64,000 bases of DNA from Ichthyophis bannanicus. Its lineage: Eukaryota; Chordata; Amphibia; Gymnophiona; Ichthyophiidae. Positions 20,855-31,589 of the stretch are shown in pieces (position 1 is the first letter of the stretch; every line of letters starts with the position of its first letter). The notes under the pieces were generated by a model. It made no database searches. It was given only the letters and a program-made list of their open reading frames with translations, and was not told the origin of the DNA. Where the stretch lies: positions 585,549,574 through 585,613,573 of the forward strand of contig CM066036.1 of assembly GCA_033557465.1 (NCBI GenBank). The letters are read 5' to 3'. The translations under genes were made by a program, and so were the position numbers.

Positions 20855-23800
20855 TCACCCACAAACTTTATCAGTGGATAACCTGAACAAGGCATTCCCC
20901 CCCAATATAAAACCCTCCCCCTTACTTCCACCCCTCTTCACGCAACCACTTCCACACCCCCGCCCACCTCTTCTCCATTTGTTCCCCTCTCCCCCCCTTT
21001 CCCCTGTCAGTTTATACATAGCATAAAGATGCGACACTCTACAGGCAAAACTCGCTAAGGAGGGTAAAATCGGCTTATTCCAATACCAAGCGATTTCACA
21101 CCGTGCCGCTGTTACACAATACCAAATAATTCTCCAATCCCCGTCCCATCTCCCATCAGCTCTATGCAGGAGACACATCTCAGGTCCAAGCGTAATGTTC
21201 GCACCCACAATTTTGTTTATGTGTTCCCCTATTTTGCTCCAATACTCTCCAACTACCGGACACGTCCACCACATGTGCATCCATGATCCTCTTTCCCCAC
21301 ACTTCCGCCAGCATTCATCCGTTTGCAACACTCCCGCTTTACACAATCGCTCTGGTGTGAGATACCAGCGACTCAGCACCTTAAAGCCATTCTCGCGCAG
21401 TGATGTGGCAATGGAGAAGCTAGCTATGCCCGTTACAACTGTCTCCCACTCTTCCACCCCCCACGATACCCCAAGATCCCTCTCCCACGCTTCCATATAC
21501 TTCAACTTGCCTTCCCCCCGCGCTATCAAACCTCTATAGATCCTAGAGAGCATCCCCTGCCGCCCCAGGGAGCCCAGACATGCACATTCAAACCACTCTT
21601 CCCCCCCCCCCTCCCCGTCCCCCTTGCGCCCTACCCTTTTTTGTACTACCGAGCAGAGCTGCGTGTACGCAAACCTGTCCGCCTCCCCCAATCGATAGAG
21701 GTCCCGCACCCCTTCAAAACCTCGACATTGCATACCTACCACGATCTGGGACACCTGAGTCAAACCTAACTCCGCCCATTTACGCAGCACTGTGACATCT
21801 GGCCCCGTACTTTCCGCACAGCAGGCTTGCAGTGACATTGTAACCGACCACCTTTTATTTCCCACCAACCACTTCCTATATTGTTGCCACACCTGCAATG
21901 TATGCCCCACTATGGGGTTCCTCCCCTTCTCTCCTCTCCCCTCCCATATGATCCGTTCTAGTTCTTCCGGCCTGTATTCGTCCATCTCCATCTGTACCCA
22001 CTGCTTCTGAGGCTCCCTCAGCCACGCGTAGACTGCACGCAGCTGCGCTGCCGTATAATACAGGCGAAAGTTGGGCACCCCATCCCCCCTCCCCTACCAA
22101 CACCTGCATCGTTTTTGCCGCGATCCGTGATCTCCTCCCCCCCCTCCCCCCCCCCCCCCCACACAAATAAATCGCTCTACCTGCTGTTGTATCTTCCTCA
22201 GCACTCTCCGGGGTATCGGGACTGGCAAGGCTTGAAAAAGAAACAAAAACTGGGGGAGAAGCATCATTTTCACCGTTGCCATTCGTCCGAACCACGAGTA
22301 ATACCCCCTACTCCAGCCCTGCAAGCGCCCTTCCACCTGCCCCACCAATTTTGCATAGTTCAAAGCGTACAACTCCTCCAAAGTTCTTCCTATTTGAACC
22401 CCGAGGTATCGGATCAATGTCTTTGCCCATTTAAAGGGAAAACTCTGTTGCCAGTCCCGTTGCTCCTCCTGCTCCCCCCTATACTCAATATTTCGGATTT
22501 TCCCCAGTTAATCCGGAAGCCCGCCCTCTCGCCATATTCTTGAATCTCTCTCATCACTGCCCTCAATGAGTCTCTAGGATTCGTGAGTGTCAACAGTATG
22601 TCGTCCGCAAAGAGGGACGCCTTACATTCCTGTCGTCCTACCCTAACTCCCGTGATATCTGAATTGCTCCTCAACCGTGCCGCTAAAGGTTTGAGGGAGA
22701 GCGCAAATAGTAAAGGGGACAGGGGGCAGCCCTGCCTGGTCCCTCTTTCTAGCGGAAAAAATTCCGAGTATCCCCCATTCACTCGAACACATGCTATCGG
22801 CTTAGCATAAAGAGCCCTCACCCACTGCACGACACCAGGCCCAAACCCCTGGCTCTCCAGTACCGAGTACAGGAATTTCCAGGACACCTGGTCAAAGGCT
22901 TTCTCAGCATCCAATGATACTAACAAGGCCTCTGCCCCCCGCCTTTGCGCTGACCACATCACGTTTAACACTTTCCGAATGTGGTCCGCCACTTGCCGGC
23001 CCGGTACAAACCCAGCTTGGTCTGCATGCACCAGTTTTCCTAACAATCCATTAAGTCTCGTTGCTAACACTTTCGCCAATACTTTCGCATCAATATTTAA
23101 CAGCGAGATTGGACGATAGAACGCACAATCTTGAGGGTCTTTCCCTTCCTTGTGGATAAGGGTGATGCCCGCCCAACCCATTGTCTCTGGCAATGCCTCC
23201 CCCTTCTCGGCCCATTGAATACCCTAGTCAGCGGATTCAGCAGAAGACTCCCAAATCGTTTATAAAACCTTGCCGTTAAACCATCGAGCCCTAGGGCTTT
23301 GCCGTTCTTCAACGCCTTAATGGCCTGAAGGACCTCTTCGGTTCGGATTTCCCTATCCAGCCCCTCCTGGTCCTCTCCCGTCAGGGCCAGGAGCCTTGCT
23401 TCCCTCACGTATTCAACAATGTCCTCCTCCGACCTCACCTCTCGTGCCGCGTACAAATTGCTATAGAAGGCCACGAATTCCTCCCTAATGCGCTGAACCT
23501 CTCGCACCACCGCTCCCTTACTCTTAATCTGTAAAATCCTATTCCACTCCCTCCGCTTTTTCAGTTGTCTCGCGAGGTACTTCCCGGCTTTGTTCCCCCC
23601 TTCAAAGAACCTCTGTTTCAACAACTGAAGACGGAATTGTATCTTCTCCGCCTCGAGTGCATTCACTTGAGCCCGTAATTCCAGCACCTCTCCCCGCAAC
23701 TGTCCACTACCTTCTAGCCCATCCCTTTCCTCCATCTCCCGCAATCTCCCGCGCATCTGCTCCTCCTCCTCCGCCCGTTCCCGCTTTATACGGGCCCCCC

Positions 23801-24812
23801 ACTTAATGAGTACTCCCCTGACAACAGCCTTAAAAGCATCCCAGACTACTCCATCCGCTACCTCCCCCCCACCATTTTGCTCAAAATACACCGGTATTAA
23901 GCTTTCAATCTAGCTCACCACCCTCGCATCCTCCAGTAAACCTTCATTCAATTTCCAAAATTGTTGGCCTTTGTCCTCCCCTGCCAAGCGCACCCGCACC
24001 ACCACCGGAGCATGATCTGACCATGTGATAGGCTCTATCTCACCCCCCAGAAGCCTACCCACTAGCTCTTTCCCCACCCATATGGCGTCTAAGCGGGAGT
24101 AAGTACCATGAACCGCGGAGTAGTAGAAGGAAAATTGCCTCCTTCCCGGATTTAATATCCGCCACGCATCTATCAGGCCATTCTCCTGCACGAATCTGTG
24201 ATACCGCTTCCTATCGGTACCTCTCCCCTCCCTCCGTCCTGTCATGTCTCTCCCAATCTCCCAGGCCACATTAAAGTCCCCTCCACAAATCAGGACCCCC
24301 TCCCCCATTGCCGCCACCTGCTCACTCAGTTCTTTCCAGAATTCAGTTTGAGTACTCGTAGGGGCGTACACATTTACCACACAAAACCATTCCTCCCCTA
24401 ACTTTACCCTCAGCAAGAGGTAGCGCCCCCCCTTATCCCGGGATATCACCTGGACCTCTGCTGGGGCTTTCCCGTTAATGAAGATCCCCACTCCCCCTTT
24501 CTTTTTCTCTTTAAGATTGGAGGCGAACACCCGATGTTTATATCCCCGGGGTTGTACCAGCGCCTCATGCTTTCTCTGTAGATGTGTCTCCTGTAACATT
24601 ACTATGTCTGCTTTATGCCTTGCTAATTCTTTATACAATTTCTGTCTTTTCATTGGTGAGTTTAAGCCTTTCACATTCATTGTAAAGATTTTCAATGCCC
24701 TTCCTTCCTTCGTTCCCCCTCCTCGCACCCCTAACCCCATCCGTCCCCTCCTCCCCCCCCCCCCGGCTCCCCTTCCCCCCCCTCCTCCCCCCTCCTTCAC
24801 CCCCCCTCCCAA
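20855..24812 (-). pseudogene. L1 ORF2: endonuclease, reverse transcriptase and C-terminal Cys region
   Basis: From 24812 the reading begins with a Gly/Arg-rich run encoded by the polypurine tract, then the APE endonuclease: MNVKGLNSP, QETHLQRKHE, GGDFNVAW, SRLDAIWV and SDHAPVVVRV. After a stop at 23910 come a helical linker and the RT: LIHKEGKDPQDCAFYRPISL, AGFVPGRQVADH, VSLDAEKAFDQVSW (motif A), TRQGCPLSPLLFAL (motif B) and ASLFADDILLTL (motif C). The C-terminal part has PNFRLYYTAAQLRAVYAW and a Cys/His cluster (CWRKCGERGSWMHMWWTCP). Frame changes fall near 23200, 22430 and in G runs near 22150 and 22090. All catalytic residues I can check are kept. Confidence 0.9.
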
Positions 24813-25090
24813 CCTTCCCCTTCTCTCCCCCCTCCCCTCCTCATCAATCTCCGCTGCGGAGATTCAGCTTCCATTACCGTGACCTTCTCCACCTCCCCAC
24901 CTACCTACCCCATCAGCCCCTCTCCCTCCCCGCTCCCACCAAGCCCCATCCTTCCACTACTCCTTACACCCCCTATCCCCACCCCTCCTCGCCCGCATTA
25001 TTCCTCCTTCCTCTCAGCCCCGTCCCCACCTTCCCCCTCTCCCCTCTTATCCTACTATCTAGCCCAACTCCTTTCCCCCACCCGCTATCA
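24735..25090 (-). repeat. Polypurine (sense) tract between L1 ORF1 and ORF2
   Basis: About 350 bp is almost all C and T on the plus strand. On the L1 sense strand it is G/A-rich and would be translated as a Gly/Arg-rich leader if ORF2 started upstream. It lies exactly between the two ORFs. The plus-strand proline-rich frames over it are composition artefacts. Confidence 0.65.
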
Positions 25091-25133
25091 CAGCTCATTC
25101 AAGAATACCAGTCCTTTAGGAAGTTGCCACAGC

Positions 25134-25994
25134 TCAGCCAGTCTCTGGTTCTGATTGTCGACTCTCGTGGGAGTCCTTGGCTGTTCTGGCCAATCTCCGT
25201 CCGCTCGCCCTCTGCCATTTCATGTTCTCCGCTCCTCCGGTCCTTGATCCCTTTCTCGGTGGAGTAGGCGGGCCGTCAGCCATCTCCGGTAGTCGCTCTG
25301 CTCCTAGCTCCCGCAAAGCCCTCCATGCCTCCGCACTGGATCTCACCGTCTTTGAGCGTCCCTTCACCGTGATAAGTAATCCAAATGGAAAGAGCCACTT
25401 GTATCTCAGTTCTGCTTTTCTGAGATACGCTGTGACTTCTCTGATCTCTCTCCTGCGTTGCAGCGTTCCCTGGGACAGGTCTTGATACAACTCCACCTTA
25501 TGTCCCTCCCAGTGGAAGCTTTTCAATTTGCGGTTGGCTCCCAGCAGGAGCTCCTTATTCTTAAAGGATCGCAGGCAGACTACTATGTCTCTCGGCCTAT
25601 TATTGCGAATGGGCCCCAGGCCTCTGTGCGCCCTTTCTATGCCAGGGCGAGTATCTTCGGCGACCCCCTCTTATCCAGTTGCCACAAGGAGATCCCTGAA
25701 GATCTGCTGGACCACTGCCTCACAGTTCTTATACTGAGGCTCTTCTGGTACTCCCCGCACCCGAAGGTTGCATCTGCACGATCGGTCCTCAAGGTCCTTA
25801 GTTTTGGCTTTTAGGGCCTCCTGTGCCAGCTGTAGCTCTTCCCAGCTTCTCTGGACCTGCGACAGGGTCTCCTCTTGGCTCTCCAGCTTGGTCTCCGCCT
25901 CCTCCATTCGTTCTCCCAGCTCCACCAGATCTTGACGCATAATCTGCACCACCTCCTTGATCTCATTCTTCACCCCGCACATCTCCACCTTCAA
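25134..25994 (-). pseudogene. L1 ORF1 RNA-binding protein, one nonsense codon
   Basis: The N-terminal half is a coiled coil (MRQDLVELGERMEEAETKLE) ending in DLEDRSCRCNLRVRGVPEE, the start of the RRM-like domain of L1 ORF1 proteins. After a stop at 25671-25673 the same frame continues with RPRDIVVCLRSFKNKELLL, ELYQDLSQGTLQRRREIREV and KWLFPFGLLI, the C-terminal domain. A Pro/Arg-rich tail follows. ORF1 protein coats L1 RNA as a trimer. The true start may lie upstream of 25994, where the frame continues to a TGA near 26030. Confidence 0.85.
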
Positions 25995-26883
25995 CTCGAG
26001 AAGCCATTGTTTTATTCTGCTCAGCGGCTGTCAGGCACTCTTCTCCACCATCATTCCCCCCCCCCCCCGGACTCTGCGGGGCCTCTACCGCAGGTCTTCC
26101 TGCTTTCTCCCCCTCCTTCCCCCCTCCTTTGGAGGTTGCATACGGGGAGCGGAACTCCGCCAGCTTTTTTTCATCCGAGTCTCTTTTTTACTGGCCTTCT
26201 CCATGTTTTTGGGCTGACTCACCCCTCCCTCTGCTGTCTCCACGGCCCGTGCTTCGGGTTCACCGCCAGCTCTCCTTTCTGCGGCCGTTGCCGTGGGCAA
26301 GTCTCACACACAGGCACGCTCTGTCTCAATCCTCAGTCCCAGCTCTTAATTATTAGTGCTACGAGGACTCACCGCTGGTTTCTGCTCTGGCACTTAGCTC
26401 TTTCGTTGTTTCAGGTGCGGTTTTCCAACGTGTCTGCCACAGTTTTGCTTGACCACGTGTTAGGCCTTCACAGCCTCCTCCTCTCCTGCGCACCGTATGC
26501 AACGTGCCTCCACCGCAGTCAGCTTCGCGGTCTTTTTAGAGCTTGGCTGGTTAGGATGCAACCACTTGTGGGCTCACTGCGCTCACTCCCCACTGAGCTG
26601 CTTTTGCTCTGCAAGCTCTTCACTTGCGCGGCCCGCTTCACGCCGCCTCCGTCTTAAGAGCCCGCGTTTGCCTGGGCTGCCACTCACGGGCGGGTCACGT
26701 CTCACCGCCGCACCTCCCCGCTTATATTTGCCTCCGTTGGGGTTCGGCGTTACTCCTCTCACTCCCGGCCACTCTCTGGTCTGCCCCTCCGATGCCCATA
26801 GGGGCTAATGAAGCATATAATTGCTTGTTGGTGGCGGAGCTCCCACGCTACGCCGCCATTCAGGTAGGTGACATCACCGGAAG
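25995..26883 (-). other. L1 5' untranslated region
   Basis: This is GC-rich, non-repetitive sequence upstream of ORF1 up to the TSD. It includes a C-run near 26057. It would hold the internal L1 promoter, but I see no specific site I can name. Confidence 0.55.
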
Positions 26884-26899
26884 TCCTCAGTTAAGTTTT
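26884..26899 (+). repeat. L1 target-site duplication, right copy
   Basis: This is an exact 16-bp copy of 20577-20592 at the 5' end of the L1. It is followed by AAAGCTG of the interrupted DIRS repeat. Confidence 0.85.
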
Positions 26900-27884
26900 A
26901 AAGCTGTGACAAAGAGAGAGAGAGAGGAAAGGAAAGATAGATAGAGATACAGCTCCTGGGGAGGTGGGTGGGTTGTGAAGACTTATTCCTGCTGTTCCCA
27001 GAGATCACCTGTTACAGGTAAGTAACTGTGCTATCTCCAGGAACAAGCAGGAATGAGTCTTCACATATGGGGACTCCCAAGCTGAGATGCCTGGAGTCCC
27101 AGCATGTCATAGGTTGGAACATGCTATCTACGAGAACACCAGGCATCCTGAGGATGGAGGGTAGGAGTTGAAGAAAGAAGGATGCTGTGGAACAGCTAAC
27201 TTAGCATAGGACTGCAGAGAAGGAGTCCATGTGTGGATAATGATTGTCATCAATGATATTGCAAAGAATATTGCAATATGGAACTCCACTGACAGGATTT
27301 CACAGAAGTATGGAGGTTCATGGATCTACTGGGAAACCCAGTAGAGGAACCTTGAAGAGGACCTCACTGTAAAGTGGAGGTAATAAACCTGTAGGAAAAA
27401 CATTGGAGGTCAGAATCCTGAAAAGTAACAGGTAACCCCAGTAGGAAAAACTGGGGTAGTACAAAAACGGTGGGCCTTCAGCGGAAGGCTTTATGACAAA
27501 AACCTAACTCTTTTGGCGGCAGAGTGGCTCACTCTTAGGAGCAAACAGAGAAAGGCTAACCGATTTGGACAAACAGGCATAGTCCTTATGGGGAGAAAGG
27601 GTATGGGAACCCCTTGTATCCCAAAAAGAGAGGACAAATGCCTGAGGCGTTAAAGCCTGTGATTAACTGAAGATCCACAATGTCTCTCCTAACTGGGGTA
27701 AGCTAGGAGAGATATTGGGCACGGAGAGCTTCAGAGGTACCTAAACCCTTAGGTTATGGTATAAAAAGTGTTGACTACCACAGGAGTGGTTGTGTGCGTA
27801 GAACCCCAAACCTGCTGGATAGCATAGGTAAGGGGAAAGCCCCTCTGTCAGAATCATATAGCTATATGAGCATAGACAATCAGA

Positions 27885-28015
27885 TAGATAAGTATGTGGA
27901 TACATATCTATCTATAATAAAAGATCTCGACAGATACATATATATATATATATATATAAGTATATATATACATATAGATATATAGATAGACATATAAGAA
28001 TATATCTATAGTGAG
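27885..28015. repeat. (GATA)n and (TA)n microsatellite
   Basis: Imperfect GATA/TATC units surround a perfect TA run at about 27938-27956. It lies inside the gene-less part of the family-2 element. Confidence 0.85.
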
Positions 28016-28029
28016 ATATGGAGGGGCAT

Positions 28030-29943
28030 AAAATACACACAAAAGATAAATATGAATATATAGGCCTAAATATGGGTGTCTGCAATTAAACAGACAGAGA
28101 TATGCCTACAGCACGGTATTCACATAGGATATGTGGAGAGGAAAAATTCATCTAGTAACAAGGAGGTGGAACCTACTTGAGAAGATATATAGAGAATGTA
28201 TTCCCCCTGGTTATGATCTGCAAGGATGCTAGCTAGTGAAATAACCAGGACGGTTACGTGAAAAACAGAGGATAATATCAATCTGCAGCCAGCAAGTCCC
28301 GAGTCTTCCAGGACTTTAGCATGGTAAGTAGACAGAAGACACATAGAGATGAGATACCATATTGACCTTCTTAAGGGCAAGAAGTATCATGCGTTCTTAC
28401 CATGAGGACGAGCTGCAAGGAGAAAGAGCATATCCCCGATTGGGAATGCTATGGACCAAAGCAGGGAATTGGCAACTCCTTAAGCTTTTACGTAAGAGAA
28501 GGCCTATGTCCTTTATATCAAAAAGGAGATAGTAAAAGAAGGGAGAACCTTCTAGTCAAGGGAGACATGACTGAAAAGCCTTTTCCAACCATCTAGGATA
28601 GCTGTTGGAGAAAAAAAAACCCATGCTCTCTAGCAAGGGCCCATAGTGGAAAGCTTCTCTGTAGAATTGCAGAGAGCATGATGCAGGAGAATGAGGAGAT
28701 AGAACTGGCTGCTAGAGAGCCAGTATCTCTGCCAACTATGCTGCCAAACCCAGGAGAATGGAGATGGCAGAAATAGAAGACAATCCAAAAAGCTTGTAGT
28801 GAGATAATCTCCAAGATAGATGAAAGCACTGACTTGGAGGCACTACTAAGACTAGACAGAATGTTAGTGGAGGACAAATCTGGTTGTTTGTGGACAAGAA
28901 CCAGTGGTCGAAACATTAAGGCTCCTGCATAGGCAGCTGCTAGCAAGATAGCAGAAAGAATCTTACTGTTCAAAAACAGAAAGAACAGACAGAACAGGAG
29001 TAGAAAACTCTGGACATGTCTGATAAGCTGCCCCAAAGTAAGGTTGAAACAGAGGAGGTAACTCAGAGAGGAAAACTCCGCACTGGAAAGTGAGAATACT
29101 AGAGAGGCTGAAGAAAAAGCCCCCCAGCAAGTAATTCCGTTCTTACAGAGGAAAAGCTTGGTAAGAGGGTGAAGAGAATGGAGCTGAAGAAGACTTACCA
29201 AGTAGTAAGTCTATAGAAAGGAAAAAATACATGCTGGCACAGGAACTATCATTTGATAGTGGTTAGACCTCTTTCCCTAGCAGGAAAAAGAGGAGAAACC
29301 TGTGACCTATAGGCATGAACATCCTGACAGCTCATAGAAATATAGAAAAAATGGATGTCTTTTAGAAAGAGAACCATGTGTAGGGGTTAGAATGAAGCAG
29401 TGGATTGCCTCTATTGAGAAGATACAAAAGTTTGGTCTCGTTATTAAGCGGTTGCTACTGAAAGACTACCAAGATATGTTATCCGCTCAAATATTCACCA
29501 TAGAAACTAATAGGACATGTGTGCAGTGGTGTACTAGGGTCTCAGTCCAAACATACGCAGCTTTTCAAGAAAGGGGCTTCATCAAGATTATCACCCTTAT
29601 CTAATGCTGCTGTTTACATCAATGACCCTTTATTTTTATTTTTGTACACTTCAACAAACACTGTCCTTTTTCTTAAATTTTTTTTTTTTTTTTTTGTTTG
29701 TTATTTTTGTAAGCTCTCAAATGCTCACAAATTTTTTTATATAAAAGCCTTGCTCGCTCAGCTCCAGCCTAGGGGCATAACTTTCAAATTATCTTTCTTT
29801 TCTTAAAGAGTACCAAAACAATACCATGTAAAAGAAAAATATTGGTTGGTACTTAGCTTCCAATCTTAAATAACATGTCCATGATGTGCTGAGCGGCTAC
29901 TAAGTATTGATGCTTGCAGCTGCAGTGTAAATTCCATATGAAT
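28030..29943. other. No recognisable gene
   Basis: The longest open frame (28593-29201, minus) is a Leu/Ser-rich stretch over A/G-rich DNA with no domain. A poly-T run is near 29678-29695. The composition changes to A/T-rich after 29400, which may mark a different, unrecognised repeat leading into the palindromic region. Confidence 0.4.
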
Positions 29944-30282
29944 CCCAACGCCGTTTATCTAAGGCGCCCAAGCGTTTCACATCTTGTGTTTCTTCAGGGG
30001 ATAGCTTGCCGAAATATCGAAAATAGTTGTTCCGTTCTTATTTCTTTTCATGAAGGGGGTTAGGACTGCAAGCCCAAAAGTTTAGGCAAAAAGATGCGCC
30101 CTTGCGTTTCGCCGTGTAGGGTTTATCAAGGGACTATAGTCATGAAGGGATCTCCCGATGCAGTTGGAGGAGCATGCTTTACAATTCAGCTGCGCTACCA
30201 GGATACATGACTTAATGACTATAGTCCCTTGATAAACCCTACACGGCGAAACGCAAGGGCGCCTTATAAAATTTGGCGTTGG
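29944..30282. repeat. Nested palindromic repeat with hammerhead-like cores
   Basis: The outer arms, 29944-29970 and 30257-30282, share CCCAACGCC and AAGGCGCC in inverted order. The inner arms, 30096-30143 and 30215-30262, are perfect 48-bp reverse complements separated by 71 bp. Each inner arm contains a GGCGAAACGC segment preceded by TTGATAAA, similar to the core of the hammerhead-like motif at 58717. Inverted and tandem terminal repeats are common in PLEs, so a non-autonomous PLE is my best guess for this block. Confidence 0.75.
29963..30003 (-). ncRNA. Hammerhead-like motif, minus strand
   Basis: Reading the minus strand from 30003: CCC, the core CTGAAGA (29997-29991, a match to CTGANGA), one A, then ACA-CAAGA-TGT as stem II (29989-29979). 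GAAA follows at 29978-29975, then CGCTT and GGG. Stem I is only three CCC/GGG pairs, and stem III (ACGCTT) is weak, so this may be a relic. Confidence 0.45.
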
Positions 30283-30413
30283 GACAAGTCCTTACAAGTG
30301 GAAGACAGCGCATTCCACTAACAAATCTTTATGGAAACTTTAAAAAACCATGGAGCATTCTGTACAACATCAAGTTTGTACATGAGCTAAGTATTTTTTG
30401 ATTGATATAAGTA

Positions 30414-31341
30414 CAGTCAAACCTCGGTTTTCATTTGCCCCGGTTTTCATACGCTTCGGTTTTCAACGTCTTTTTTGACTGAGATTTTGTCCCGGTTCTC
30501 ATACATCGCTTCGGTTTTCAACGTCTTTTTTGACTGAGATTTTGTCCTGGTTCTCGTACATCGCCTCGGTTTTCGTAAAGTACAGTACTGTAAATACATA
30601 CACCCTCGCGCTGCACACCGGTCTGTATACACTGCCGGAACGCCCGCCTGGTCCTGGCAGCACTGCCCCCCGGACTCACCGATCGCCAGCGTGATGAGAA
30701 GCGAAAGCCAGCTGAGCACGTAAATGAAACACATCCTCGAGCCTGGTCAGAGTCAGAGAGGCAAGGATTGCGCAGAGAGGAAGGCCCCGATCTCATCCAC
30801 CGCCTGCCCGTTCTCTGGAGCGCCCCCTCAGGCTCGGAGGTAGCAAGGAAGAAAAGCTGTCAATGTAAGCAGGAGATGTTACATGAATGTGGGAGGCAGT
30901 TCTTTCTCTTGCAGGGTACGTCTCAAGCTATATCATTAAGATTTTCTGCCATTCTGAAGCATTGAGCAGATAATGTAAAGGTATTTTAATGGGCTGAATC
31001 CAATGTGATTCCGAAGAGAGCTGGGCACAGCAGCTTGTCAGGGGTGGCTAAGGCCAGATGTTAACATACTGTACAGTACTGAACTTAGCTTGCTTTCAGT
31101 GATGTTAAATGTTCATTTATCCATTTCATTAGTCATTTATATTTATTTCTCATTGTTTTATGTATGTAAAAATATAGTTATTCTCTATAAAATGTATTTT
31201 TTGTGAATATTTTTGGGTGTCTGGAACGGATTAATTGGATTTACATTATTTCTTATGGGAAATATGGCTTCAGTTTTCATACGTTTTGGTTTTAGTCAGA
31301 CTTTTTGGAACGGATTAATCATGAAAACCGAGGTTTGACTG
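30414..31341. mobile_element. pogo/Tigger-like MITE, 928 bp
   Basis: The 21-bp ends at 30414-30434 (CAGTCAAACCTCGG...) and 31321-31341 are perfect inverted repeats, flanked by TA on both sides (30412-30413 and 31342-31343). TA duplication and CAGT ends fit the Tc1/mariner superfamily, pogo/Tigger branch. GGAACGGATTAAT near the right end is a phrase I associate with such elements. No transposase frame is present, so it is non-autonomous. Tandem 55-bp units lie near its left end. Confidence 0.88.
30452..30575 (+). repeat. 55-bp tandem repeat inside the MITE
   Basis: Units beginning CGCTTCGG at 30452 and 30507 and CGCCTCGG at 30562 are spaced exactly 55 bp. They contain TTTTCAACGTC and TGACTGAGATTTTGTCC. 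The first two are nearly identical and the third is cut short. The unit resembles an expanded subterminal repeat. Confidence 0.8.
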
Positions 31342-31343
31342 TA

Positions 31344-31589
31344 TTGCTCATGTTGCATTTTGATTAATTGATTCACAACGCACAGCCATTGATGTTAAAC
31401 CGGCACATGTCTGGGAATTGAATGAGAATCAGCCCAGAGTTTATTAGTGCTCACGGTGATTTCTGAGGCTAACGTTGAGTTTTTCAAGTATCACTGAATT
31501 TGTTAGCTTTTGGTGAATAATTGAATGAGGCATTATTTTGATGTTTGACACACAATCATTCATAAAGAAAGACCACGTTTTAGTTTAGA
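31344..31589. other. Unassigned A/T-rich flank
   Basis: Nothing recognisable lies between the MITE and the CR1 fragment. It is probably continuous with the DNA left of the MITE (30283-30411), which the MITE split. Confidence 0.35.

Larger units (their letters stand above)
20593..26883 (-). mobile_element. L1-type LINE, about 6.3 kb, near full length
   Basis: The element runs on the minus strand from a GC-rich 5' region (26883 to about 25995) through ORF1 and ORF2 to a poly-A tail (poly-T at 20593 onward). A 16-bp TSD flanks it. The insertion site on the empty allele would read AAGTTTT/AAAGC, which fits the TTTT/AA preference of L1 endonuclease. Damage is modest: nonsense codons in ORF1 and ORF2, and frameshifts that lie partly in G runs. 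It inserted in the terminal repeat of the family-2 DIRS element. Confidence 0.9.
20416..29230 (-). mobile_element. Family-2 DIRS-like element lacking recognisable genes, split by an L1
   Basis: The outer end at 20416 reads GAACAGTTACTTACCTG and AAGTCTTCACATATGGG. After the L1 (20593-26883) the internal complementary region follows at about 26975-27075 (TGAAGACTTATTCCTGCTG, GATCACCTGTTACAGG, CTATCTCCAGGAACAAGC). Up to about 27172 (GGAGGGTAGGAGTTG) the order resembles family 1, but then the recombinase expected within 200 bp is absent. The next 2 kb has no DIRS coding similarity I can see. The family-2 5' end matching this element is at 45290-45487, in another copy. The right border here is uncertain, and the 29230 limit is only where I lose any reason to extend it. 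Confidence 0.5.

Noticed and set aside
24478..25267. Proline-rich plus-strand open frames of up to 190 codons
   Set aside because: They are antisense to the L1 and arise from the C/T composition of the inter-ORF tract.
28593..29201. 202-codon minus-strand open frame
   Set aside because: It is Leu/Ser-rich over A/G-biased DNA with no domain or start context, and lies in the gene-less part of a DIRS-like element.
30518..30796. Minus-strand frames of 92-95 codons inside the MITE
   Set aside because: They cover the 55-bp tandem repeats and GC-rich middle of a non-autonomous element, with no transposase motif.
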